Assembly: GCF_003337415.1 (NCBI RefSeq)
Contig: NZ_QPJT01000033.1
Location: 1-41,459 of the forward strand
Reading direction: 5' to 3'
Length of the DNA: 41,459 nt
Source of the DNA: Anaerobacterium chartisolvens
Lineage (GTDB): Bacteria > Bacillota > Clostridia > Acetivibrionales > DSM-27016
Position 1 is the stretch's first letter; the number at the start of each line of letters is the position of its first letter. Below are positions 24,133-31,960 of the stretch, piece by piece. The notes under the pieces are model-generated. The model saw only the letters and a list, made by a program, of their open reading frames with translations. It made no database searches and was not told the DNA's origin. The position numbers were made by a program, and so were the translations under genes.

Positions 24133-25173
24133 ATGAGGAAAAGAGGCACAGCTAAAATTTTTGTAGGGCTGCTGGCTATGATTATGGTAATGTCTGTATT
24201 ATGTGTTAATGCGTTTGCGGCAACGGTGGGTGAGCAATTGACAAGCCCAGAAGAGGGATGGAAGAGGATTGACGATAAAGATAGCAGTATAATATATAGT
24301 GATGGCTTTAAACTTGATACAAATGATGTTTTATACAATAGAGGTCATCATTACAGCACATCTCCTACAACCGGGAAATTTATTAAATTTAAATTTTATG
24401 GTACAAAATTAAGGATTATAGATACAATTTATTCTAATAGGCTCAAAAATGGGTGTACAATTAGAATAGATGGTGAGCCAGAATTTTATAATATATATGA
24501 GCAAACTTCTATAATTAAACGTCAATACATTGTATATGAAAAGTTAGATTTACCATTATCAGCCCACAGAGTAGAAATTATTTTTAACGAGGATAGCAGT
24601 AATGGAAGTTATTTTTCTTTAGATGCTATAGATATTGACGATACTGGATATATGATGGACTATAACCAGCCAGCCAACCTAACAGCCACACCCGGCAATG
24701 CCGCTGTAGCCCTTTCATGGGATGCTGTTGAGGACGCAGTAAGCTACAACATAAAACGCTCCGCCACCGCAGGCGGCCCATACGCAACCATAGCGACCGG
24801 CGTGACCGATACAGCCTATACCGATGCAACGGTAACAAACGGCATCACCTACTACTATGTTGTGTCTGCCGTAACAGCCTCAGGGCAAAGCGCAAATTCC
24901 AATGAAGCCTCAGCCACGCCGGAAGCTCCCCCGGCAATCGGAAATAGTGCCATACTTGAAATAACTGTGACTACCGGCGCGATAAAGGAGTATGATGTAA
25001 CGGCCGCAGAGCTGCAGGATTTCTTAAGCTGGTATGATGGCAGCTCATCAGGCGCGGACAAGGCATACTACATATTTACCAAGAAGAACAATATAGTCCC
25101 GTTCTTAAGCAGGAAGGAATACCTTGCTTTTGATAAGATAGTGAGCTTTGAGGTGAAGGAATACGAAAAATAG
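24133..25173 (+). CDS. Secreted protein with variable beta domain, Fn3 domain and C-terminal module (paralogue B)
   Basis: This 346-residue paralogue of the protein at 20717 has one change in the first 34 residues, including the signal peptide. It is nearly identical again from LDAIDIDDTG through the Fn3 domain (about residues 181-266) to the end. Between about residues 46 and 170 only scattered positions agree (EEGW.R, F.GTKLRI, H.VEI), consistent with the same beta-sandwich fold but different surface and binding properties. AGGAGG precedes the ATG, within the duplicated leader. Likely a surface or extracellular ligand-binding protein, perhaps glycan-binding; no catalytic motif is seen. Confidence 0.85.
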   Translation: MRKRGTAKIFVGLLAMIMVMSVLCVNAFAATVGEQLTSPEEGWKRIDDKDSSIIYSDGFKLDTNDVLYNRGHHYSTSPTTGKFIKFKFYGTKLRIIDTIYSNRLKNGCTIRIDGEPEFYNIYEQTSIIKRQYIVYEKLDLPLSAHRVEIIFNEDSSNGSYFSLDAIDIDDTGYMMDYNQPANLTATPGNAAVALSWDAVEDAVSYNIKRSATAGGPYATIATGVTDTAYTDATVTNGITYYYVVSAVTASGQSANSNEASATPEAPPAIGNSAILEITVTTGAIKEYDVTAAELQDFLSWYDGSSSGADKAYYIFTKKNNIVPFLSRKEYLAFDKIVSFEVKEYEK

Positions 25174-25208
25174 CATGAGCAATATAAACGACATGGAGGG
25201 TAACCCAA

Positions 25209-25796
25209 GTGAGATATGACCCCAACACACATCACCGGCGGTCAATTCGATTAAAAGGATATGATTATTCCAAGGAAGGAATATATTTTATAACAATTTG
25301 TACAGAAAACAGAGAAAATTTATTTGGAGAAATTGTGAATGACAAAATGATTTTAAATACAGCAGGGAAAATGGTGGGACGATGGTATTTAGAATTGAAA
25401 AATAAATATTCAAATTTACGATGTGGTGTTAATATCATCATGCCAAATCATTTTCATTGTATTATAGAAATCGCAGGGGCAGACATCGCTGTAGGGGCAG
25501 ACCTATGTGTCTGCCCTGAATTGCCCGAACCCGCAGAACACACGGAAACCGCGGAACCCGAGGGCAGACACGCAGGTCTGCCCCTACAACAAATCATACA
25601 ATGGTTCAAAACAATGACGACAAACGAATATATAAAAATGGTAAAACAAAACATATTACCCCCATTCGACAAACGGATATGGCAGCGTAATTACCACGAA
25701 CATATTATCCGTAACGAAGATGAATATTATAGAATTGCCGAATACATTCAAAATAATCCAACGTTATGGGAAAATGATCGGTATAATCGCGGGTAG
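25209..25796 (+). CDS. REP-associated tyrosine transposase (RAYT) with internal REP pair, copy B
   Basis: The 195-residue product is nearly identical to the RAYT at 21799. It has the HUH motif NHFHCIIEI and the conserved tail with AEYIQNNP (likely catalytic Tyr). The GTG start lies after TGGAGGG. The internal linker again is an in-frame inverted REP pair, with the translation GADIAVGADLCVCPELPEP ... GRHAGLPLQQ. The gene is intact and is the only complete copy in front of the tandem array of its own 3' part. It may act on the REP sequences in the array and elsewhere in the genome (family knowledge plus inference). Confidence 0.9.
   Translation: MRYDPNTHHRRSIRLKGYDYSKEGIYFITICTENRENLFGEIVNDKMILNTAGKMVGRWYLELKNKYSNLRCGVNIIMPNHFHCIIEIAGADIAVGADLCVCPELPEPAEHTETAEPEGRHAGLPLQQIIQWFKTMTTNEYIKMVKQNILPPFDKRIWQRNYHEHIIRNEDEYYRIAEYIQNNPTLWENDRYNRG
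25491..25587. repeat. Inverted REP pair (BIME-like) inside RAYT gene B
   Basis: This has the same 97-bp arrangement as in gene A. The left REP starts GTAGGGGCAGACC, the right REP ends GGTCTGCCCCTAC, and a spacer of about 43 bp lies between. It is preceded by GCAGGGGCAGACATCGCT, a partial REP-like stretch that also marks the unit boundaries of the downstream array. Confidence 0.85.
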
Positions 25797-26148
25797 GGGC
25801 AGACATCGTGGTAGGGCAGACATGGCAGGGGCAGACATCGCTGTAGGGGCAGACCTATGTGTCTGCCCTGAATTGCCCGAACCCGCAGAACACACGGAAA
25901 CCGCGGAACCCGAGGGCAGACACGCAGGTCTGCCCCTACAACAAATCATACAATGGTTCAAAACAATGACGACAAACGAATACATAAAAATGGTAAAACA
26001 AAACATATTACCCCCATTCGACAAACGGATATGGCAGCGTAATTACCACGAACATATTATCCGTAACGAAGATGAATATTATAGAATTGCCGAATACATT
26101 CAAAATAATCCAACATTATGGGAAAATGATCGGTATAATCGCGGGTAG
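25797..26148 (+). pseudogene. Array unit 2: REP pair and RAYT 3' fragment
   Basis: The fragment encodes GADIAVGADLCVCP through to YIQNNPTLWENDRYNRG. It keeps the candidate catalytic Tyr but lacks the HUH motif. An ATG at 25823 (MAGADIAVG) could start it, but no good ribosome binding site precedes it. The sequence is almost identical to the 3' part of gene B. Confidence 0.8.
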
Positions 26149-26480
26149 GGGCAATCGCTGTAGGGGCAATCGCTGTAGGGGCAGACCTATGTGTCTGCCC
26201 TGAATTGCCCAAAAACGCAGAACACGCGGAACCCGCAGGAAACCAGGGCAGACACGCAGGTCTGCCCCTACAACAAATCATACAATGGTTCAAAACAATG
26301 ACGACAAACGAATACATAAAAATGGTAAAACAAAACATGTTGCCCCCATTCGACAAACGGATATGGCAGCGCAATTACCATGAACATATCATCCGTAACG
26401 AAGATGAATATTATAGAATTGCCGAATACATTCAAAATAATCCAACGTTATGGGAAAATGATCGGTATAATTGCGGGTAG
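26149..26480 (+). pseudogene. Array unit 3: REP pair and RAYT 3' fragment
   Basis: This is the shortest full unit (332 bp). Its boundary block reads AGGGGCAATCGCTGT twice, not the AGACATCG form. The RAYT tail is open, with NDRYNCG at the end. No HUH motif and no convincing start. Confidence 0.8.
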
Positions 26481-26833
26481 GGGCAGACATCACCGCGGGG
26501 ATGGCGATTGCTGTAGGGGCAATCGCTGTAGGGGCAGACCTATGTGTCTGCCCTGAACTGTCCAAAAACGCAGAACACGCGGAACACGCCGAACCCCAGG
26601 GCAGACACGCAGGTCTGCCCCTACAACAGATCATACAATGGTTTAAAACAATGACGACAAACATATACATAAAAATGGTAAAACAAAACATGTTGCCCGC
26701 ATTCGACAAACGGGTATGGCAGCGCAATTATCATGAACATATCATCCGTAACGAAGATGAATATTATAGAATTGCCGAATATATTCAAAATAATCCAACG
26801 TTATGGGAAAATGATCGGTATAATCGCGGGTAG
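26481..26833 (+). pseudogene. Array unit 4: REP pair and RAYT 3' fragment
   Basis: This is the most diverged internal unit: NIYIKM replaces NEYIKM, LPAFDKRVWQ replaces LPPFDKRIWQ, and the spacer encodes KNAEHAEHAEPQ. The frame stays open to the usual stop. Confidence 0.8.
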
Positions 26834-27185
26834 GGGCAGACATCGTGGTAGGGCAGACATGGCAGGGGCAGACATCGCTGTAGGGGCAGACCTATGTGTC
26901 TGCCCTGAATTGCCCGAACCCGCAGAACACACGGAACCCGCGGAACCCGAGGGCAGACACGCAGGTCTGCCCCTACAACAAATCATACAATGGTTCAAAA
27001 CAATGACGACAAACGAATATATAAAAATGGCAAAACAAAACATATTGCCTCCATTCGACAAACGGATATGGCAGCGCAATTACCATGAACATATTATCCG
27101 TAACGAAGATGAATATTATAGAATTGCCGAATACATTAAAAACAATCCAATGTTATGGGAAAATGATAGGTATAATCGCAGGTAA
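26834..27185 (+). pseudogene. Array unit 5: REP pair and RAYT 3' fragment
   Basis: The boundary block is nearly the same as that of unit 2 (GTGGTAGGGCAGACATGGC). The tail reads EYIKNNPMLWENDRYNRR and ends in TAA instead of TAG. The frame is open. Confidence 0.8.
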
Positions 27186-27453
27186 GGGACAGACAACGCC
27201 GCAGGGGCGATCGCTGTAGGGGCAGACCTATGTGTCTGCCCTGAATTGCCCGGAAACGCAGAACACGCGGAACCCGCAGAAACCCAGGGCAGACACGCAG
27301 GTCTGCCCCTACAACAAATCATACAATGGTTCAAAACAATGACGACAAACGAATACATAAAAATGGTAAAACAAAACATATTGCCCCCATTCGACAAACG
27401 GATATGACAGTGTAATTACCACGAACATATCATCTGTAACAAATCATGAATAT
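27186..27453 (+). pseudogene. Array unit 6: truncated and broken RAYT 3' fragment
   Basis: The REP pair is intact, but the conserved Trp codon in KRIWQRN is TGA (27405-27407). The homology decays and stops near 27453, before the Tyr region. This is the worn end of the array. Confidence 0.8.
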
Positions 27454-27510
27454 TCCATCGGGCAATTTTAATATATTAGAAAAGATAGATTAAACAGGAT
27501 GTGGTAGCAG

Positions 27511-28050
27511 GTGTATAGCATAAATAAAACGCCCATTGAGGGCTGCTTTGAATTTACTCCCGGGATTTTCACGGATAACAGGGGCGTTTCAATAAAGCCC
27601 TATAATGTAGATATCCTAAAATCAATGGGGGTTGGGCATGGTTTTGCGGAGGATTTAATGGTGACCTCCCGCAAGGGCGTTCTAAGAGGCCTCCATTTCC
27701 AGAGGCCGCCGTATGCACAGGCTAAGCTGATATGGTGTGTTAGGGGAAGCATTTTTGATGTTGCGGTGGATATAAGAAAGAATTCGCCCACATATGGAAG
27801 CTTTGTATATTTTCATATTGACTGCATAAAGCATAATATTGCCTATATACCTGCCGGGCTTGCTCATGGGTATCAGGTGCTTGAAGAGGATACGACAGTT
27901 TTTTATAAGATGTCCTCCGTTTATTCTCCTGAAAATGAAGGGGGGATACTTTACAATTCTCTGGGTATTGCATGGCCGCTCGATAATCCGATCATAAGTG
28001 AAAAGGATTTGAGCCTGCCAGACTTCAAGGATTTTGTGAATGTATTTTAA
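27511..28050 (+). CDS. dTDP-4-dehydrorhamnose 3,5-epimerase (RfbC) family protein
   Basis: The 179-residue cupin-type epimerase has RGVLRGLHFQRPPYAQAKLIWCVRGSIFDVAVDIRKNSPTYG, which includes the catalytic His of RGLHFQ. It also has AHGYQVLEEDTTVFYKMSSVYSPENEGGI, with the Tyr region expected in this family. It epimerises C3 and/or C5 of 4-keto-6-deoxy sugar nucleotides. With the CDP-glucose enzyme at 19688 it may act on a CDP-linked sugar, but other dTDP-rhamnose genes are absent here, so the substrate is uncertain. The start is GTG 27511 with only a weak AGGA upstream. It lies directly after the worn end of the RAYT array. Confidence 0.88.
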   Translation: MYSINKTPIEGCFEFTPGIFTDNRGVSIKPYNVDILKSMGVGHGFAEDLMVTSRKGVLRGLHFQRPPYAQAKLIWCVRGSIFDVAVDIRKNSPTYGSFVYFHIDCIKHNIAYIPAGLAHGYQVLEEDTTVFYKMSSVYSPENEGGILYNSLGIAWPLDNPIISEKDLSLPDFKDFVNVF

Positions 28051-28066
28051 AAAGGACACAACCCCT

Positions 28067-28351
28067 TTAAACCTCAATGTCAAAGGTGAAGGGTATGCTT
28101 TCACCCAGAAGCTCATTAAAGGCCCTCCATATCTTCTTATCCACATCTAAAATAATATCGCCGCTGATTTTGCTGTAGACGACGGCATACCCTATAAAGC
28201 TGTCGTTTCTTTTAAGCGCAATGAGATCTCCTTCAGTCAGGCTGCTGTAATGGAAGCTGTCTGGGACGCTTATAAGCATATATACCCTTCCTTCGCCGTA
28301 ACCGGCTTTTAGTATTAGGGTATGTGCTTTTGTGAAAACATATTCAAACAA
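28067..28351 (-). CDS. Hypothetical protein (94 aa)
   Basis: The 94-residue frame has alternating hydrophobic and charged residues (EGRVYMLISVPDSFHYSSLTEGDLIALKRNDSFIGYAVVYSK), suggesting a small beta-rich domain. No family is recognised. The start is doubtful: the first in-frame codon is TTG 28351, with no clear ribosome binding site. The sequence just upstream is a fragment of the MITE-like repeat, so the 5' end may have been altered by it. It converges on the RfbC-type gene with a 16-bp gap. Confidence 0.5.
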   Translation of the reverse strand: MFEYVFTKAHTLILKAGYGEGRVYMLISVPDSFHYSSLTEGDLIALKRNDSFIGYAVVYSKISGDIILDVDKKIWRAFNELLGESIPFTFDIEV

Positions 28352-28357
28352 TACTCA

Positions 28358-28390
28358 TAATCTTAAAATCTTTATCGCTGCATTATATAG
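28358..28390. repeat. Remnant end of the MITE-like palindromic repeat (copy 5)
   Basis: TAAAATCTTTATCGCTGCAT followed by TATATAG matches the right end of the family (AATCTTTATCGCTACATATATAG). No matching left arm is present, so only one terminus survives. Confidence 0.65.
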
Positions 28391-28498
28391 TATATAAAAA
28401 AACTGTCCCCGTGGGGAATAAGCTTATAAATACCGTTCCATATATGGTATTATATATAATAGAATTTAAAGGGTATATATCCGGGACGGTGGCTTTAT

Positions 28499-31400
28499 AT
28501 GGGCTTGAAATTTATATACGGGCGTGCGGGCAGCGGCAAGAGCCATTTTTGCCTCAACGACTTGAGGACAAAATTAAATAGCAGTGAGGGCAGAAACCTG
28601 GTGCTTCTGGTGCCGGAGCAGTTTTCGCTTCAGGCCGAGAGAAACCTCATAGCTGCCGCCGGAATAGGCGGTATTATGAGGGCGGAGGTTTTGAGCTTCA
28701 GGCGTATGGCCTATAAGGTGTTTAATGAGGTGGGGGGCATAACGCGCAGGCATATAAGCCCTGCGGGGAGGTGTATGCTGGTATACCGCATTATTAACAG
28801 CATGAAGGACAGGCTGGATATGTTTTCGGGTGTGGTTGACCGTAAGGGGTTTGTAAATACCGTATGTAGCTCAATATCCGAGTTTAAGAGGTACAATATT
28901 ACTCCTCAGATGCTGGAGCTTGCGGCAAAGGGTATTGAACGCGAAGGGCCGCTCAAGGACAAGCTTAAGGAAATCGGTCTGGTGTATGCGGAGTTTGAAA
29001 AGGTGCTTCATGAAAAATATATGGACTCGGATGATGACCTTACGATACTTGCCGCCAAGCTGGAGGACTCTAAGTGGTTTGATAACGCAGAGATATGGAT
29101 AGACGAATTTTCCGGCTTTACGCCGCAGGAGTACGGCGTTATAGGGCGGCTTTTAAAAAAGGCCGTAAGGGTTAATATATGCCTGTGTACCGATTGTATG
29201 ACTGACGACGGAGCAGATGAGACCGATGTGTTCTGGCCTGTAAAGAATACAGTAAAGAAGCTTGAAAGAATTGCCCGGGAAAACGGTGTTGAAATAGAAG
29301 CCCCGTCACAGCTTTCGCAAAGGCCGTTTTACAGGTTCAGCGGAAGTGAGGAGCTTATGCATTTGGAGGGGAATTTTTTTTCTCTTCCCCGTAAAGTCTA
29401 TAATGGACCGACTAATGACATAAAAATATTTTTGTCGGCAAACCTGTATTCGGAGGTGGAGGACACCGCAAGGGATATTATAATGCTGTGCAGGGATGGG
29501 GGCCTTCGCTACAGAGATATTGCCGTTGTGACGGGAAACCTCTCAGGCTATGAAAAGCTGGTCGCGGCAATATTTGCCCATCATGGAATACCCTGCTTCA
29601 TAGACACAAAGAGGGATATAGGAAGCCAGCCCCTTATCCGGCTTATAAATGCCGTGTTTGAAATATTTATAAAAAGCTGGTCCTACCAATCGGTTTTTCA
29701 GTATCTTAAAACAGGCTTTGCCGGTATATGCAAGGAAGATGTGGACATGCTCGAAAATTATGTGCTGGCTTGCGGAATAAAGGGCGGCAGGTGGGCCGAG
29801 GACAAGCCGTGGGAATATATACCGGGCTTAAGCCAGCCGGGGCAGCAGCCGTCCGAATACCAGCTGGGTATTTTAAAAAGGGTTAATGAGATAAGGGATA
29901 TGATAGTAAAGCCGCTTGTCCGTTTCAGGACAAGAACGGGAGGGAGAAAAAAGGCTTGGGAAATCTGCGGTGCAATGTTTGATTTTTTGTGTGGCATAGG
30001 CGTGCCTGAGCAGATAGAAAAAAAGGTGGATATGCTGAAGGCTTCGGGAGACTTTTACCTTGCAGGCCAGTACAGTCAGGTATGGAATATGGTCATGGAG
30101 GTATTTGACCAGATTGTAGAGGTAATGGGAAATGAGCCGACGGGAATTGAAAGCTTTTATAGGGTTCTGGAAATAGGCTTTGGCGAGTATAAAATGGGCT
30201 TGATACCTCCGGCGCTTGATCAGGTTCTGGTTGGAAGCATTGAGAGGTCTAAGAGCCATGAAATAAAGGCGCTGTATATACTTGGGGTGAACGACGGCAT
30301 ATTCCCGTCATCACCCGATCAGGAGGGTATTTTGTCCGACAGCGACAGGGAGAGCTTGAGAGCCAAAGGGCTGGAGCTTGCTCCCGATACCAGGAGCAGA
30401 GCGTTTGAGGAGAATTATATCATTTACACGGCATTGACAAGGGCCGGGAAGTATTTAAGGCTGAGCTGCCCTGTTGCCGACCACGAAGGCAGGACAATGA
30501 GGCCCTCGGGAATAATTTCCCGGCTGAAGAGGGTATTTCCGGGGATAGCCGAATATAGCAATATTACAGCCTCGGGCGAGGAAGGAATTGCCCTTGTGGC
30601 GTCAAAGCAGCCTTCCTTCAACCATCTCATAGAAGCTATGCGCAGGCATTTTGAGGGTGAGAGGGTTGACGCTGTCTGGGGGGACGTTTACAGGTGGTAT
30701 ACCTCCCATGACAATTGGAGGGACAGGATTGAGAGGGCTATGGAGGGGCTTTTGTATACAAATCAGGAGAGTCCCATAAGCGGGGATAAGGTGAGGAAAT
30801 TATACGGCAGCCCTGTGTACTCAAGCGTATCCAGAATGGAAAGCTTTGTTTCGTGTCCCTTTGCATACTATTTGCAGTACGGGCTGCGGGCAAAGGAAAG
30901 AAAAATATTTAAAATGGGCGCGCCGGATATAGGAAGCTTTATGCACTCTGTTTTAGACAGCTTTTCAAAGCGCATGGACAAGGAAGGAATGGCATGGAGA
31001 GAGTTGGGCAGGGAGGCGTGCGAGAGCATGGTTTCACAAACGGTTGATGAGCTGCTAAAGAGTATGCCGGGCTCTGTAATGAGCAGCTCCCGCAGGCACA
31101 TGCACCTTACGGAGAGGCTTAAGCGCGTGCTTGTACGGGCGATATGGCTCATAGCCGAGCATTTTAAAAGAAGCGGCTTTGAGCCCGTGGGATATGAAAT
31201 GGAGTTTGGCGACGGAAAGGATTTCCCGTCCATCAAAATTGAGCTTCCATCGGGCGAGGCAATAATGCTTACGGGAAGGATAGACCGTATAGACGCCATG
31301 GAGTCGGAGGAGGGCACGTACTTCAGAATAATAGATTATAAGTCGGGGAGCAAAGCGTTTAAGCTTTCGGACATATATTACGGATTGCAGATACAGCTTC

Positions 31401-31960
31401 TTGCGTATATGGATGCGGTATGGGAAACAGGCTTTAAGTCGTCGTCCGAGCCGGTGCTGCCGGGGGGGATGCTGTATTTTAAGATAGATGACCCCGTTGT
31501 GGCAAACGGAAAGGGCTTAAGTGAAGATGAGATAGAGGCGGCCATTATGAAGCAGCTTAAGATGAAGGGCCTTCTGCTGGCGGATGTGAGGCTTGTAAGG
31601 GAAATGGACAGGCAAATAGACGGAGATTCCCTTATAATACCCGCGAGAATAAACAAAGGCGATGTTTTAGGAAGGTCGTCGGCGGCTACCGGCGAGCAGT
31701 TTGAAGTTCTCAGGGGCTTTATTAAAAGGCTCCTGGCAAAAATAGGAGAGGAAATGCTGAGAGGAGAGGTGTCCATTAAGCCGTACAGGAAAAGAAGGAT
31801 GACGTCGTGTGCGTATTGCGGATATGGGCCGGTATGCCAGTTTGACCCCGGACTTAAGGATAACAATTATAGAATGCTGCGGGACATAAATGATGATGAG
31901 GTATGGCACCTGCTTAAAGAGGTCGGCTCAAATGCGGAAGCGGGTGACGGCAATGGATAG
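28499..31960 (+). CDS. addB: ATP-dependent helicase-nuclease AddAB, subunit AddB
   Basis: The 1153-residue protein has an N-terminal Walker A-like GRAGSGKS (residues 7-14), a degenerate helicase core, and a C-terminal RecB-type nuclease. The nuclease motif GRIDRID...RIIDYKSG lies at about residues 920-946. Cys at about 786, 1104, 1107 and 1113 (CPFAYYLQYG and CAYCGYGPVC) match the AddB iron-sulfur cluster. With AddA it processes double-strand DNA ends for RecA in Firmicutes. GGTGG precedes the ATG. The length is typical. It is the first gene of addB-addA-sbcD-sbcC, and its stop overlaps the addA start. Confidence 0.96.
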   Translation: MGLKFIYGRAGSGKSHFCLNDLRTKLNSSEGRNLVLLVPEQFSLQAERNLIAAAGIGGIMRAEVLSFRRMAYKVFNEVGGITRRHISPAGRCMLVYRIINSMKDRLDMFSGVVDRKGFVNTVCSSISEFKRYNITPQMLELAAKGIEREGPLKDKLKEIGLVYAEFEKVLHEKYMDSDDDLTILAAKLEDSKWFDNAEIWIDEFSGFTPQEYGVIGRLLKKAVRVNICLCTDCMTDDGADETDVFWPVKNTVKKLERIARENGVEIEAPSQLSQRPFYRFSGSEELMHLEGNFFSLPRKVYNGPTNDIKIFLSANLYSEVEDTARDIIMLCRDGGLRYRDIAVVTGNLSGYEKLVAAIFAHHGIPCFIDTKRDIGSQPLIRLINAVFEIFIKSWSYQSVFQYLKTGFAGICKEDVDMLENYVLACGIKGGRWAEDKPWEYIPGLSQPGQQPSEYQLGILKRVNEIRDMIVKPLVRFRTRTGGRKKAWEICGAMFDFLCGIGVPEQIEKKVDMLKASGDFYLAGQYSQVWNMVMEVFDQIVEVMGNEPTGIESFYRVLEIGFGEYKMGLIPPALDQVLVGSIERSKSHEIKALYILGVNDGIFPSSPDQEGILSDSDRESLRAKGLELAPDTRSRAFEENYIIYTALTRAGKYLRLSCPVADHEGRTMRPSGIISRLKRVFPGIAEYSNITASGEEGIALVASKQPSFNHLIEAMRRHFEGERVDAVWGDVYRWYTSHDNWRDRIERAMEGLLYTNQESPISGDKVRKLYGSPVYSSVSRMESFVSCPFAYYLQYGLRAKERKIFKMGAPDIGSFMHSVLDSFSKRMDKEGMAWRELGREACESMVSQTVDELLKSMPGSVMSSSRRHMHLTERLKRVLVRAIWLIAEHFKRSGFEPVGYEMEFGDGKDFPSIKIELPSGEAIMLTGRIDRIDAMESEEGTYFRIIDYKSGSKAFKLSDIYYGLQIQLLAYMDAVWETGFKSSSEPVLPGGMLYFKIDDPVVANGKGLSEDEIEAAIMKQLKMKGLLLADVRLVREMDRQIDGDSLIIPARINKGDVLGRSSAATGEQFEVLRGFIKRLLAKIGEEMLRGEVSIKPYRKRRMTSCAYCGYGPVCQFDPGLKDNNYRMLRDINDDEVWHLLKEVGSNAEAGDGNG

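Larger units (their letters stand above)
23892..25796 (+). repeat. Direct cassette repeat B: leader, Fn3 protein gene and RAYT gene
   Basis: This is the second copy of the segment at 20473-22464, in the same orientation. The leader (23892-24132) aligns along its whole length with that of copy A, with a few small changes. After the transposase stop codon, copy B does not end but runs into the tandem array at 25797-27453. Confidence 0.85.
25797..27453 (+). repeat. Tandem array of REP pair plus RAYT 3' end units
   Basis: Five head-to-tail units follow the complete RAYT gene. Units run from one RAYT stop to the next, with lengths 352, 332, 353, 352 and a truncated ~268 bp. Left REPs start at 25846, 26178, 26531, 26883 and 27219; the one in the complete gene is at 25494. 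Each unit holds a short block of broken REP-like sequence, the inverted REP pair, and the RAYT 3' part from LPLQQIIQWFK onward. The HUH half of the gene is never repeated. Four of the five units keep an open frame to the normal stop. Confidence 0.92.

Noticed and set aside
20717-25173. Diversity-generating retroelement explaining the variable domain
   Set aside because: No reverse transcriptase or template repeat is visible, and the divergence is spread over ~125 residues with length changes, unlike adenine-directed point variation.
25454-27397. Repeated antisense open frames across the array (for example 25454-25672, 26389-26727)
   Set aside because: They mirror the RAYT 3' units and REP palindromes on the other strand, start at no consistent ribosome binding site, and follow the repeat structure only.
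25797-27453. Tandem repeats resembling a CRISPR array
   Set aside because: Units are 330-350 bp, lack short identical repeats with unique spacers, and encode transposase fragments; no cas genes are nearby.
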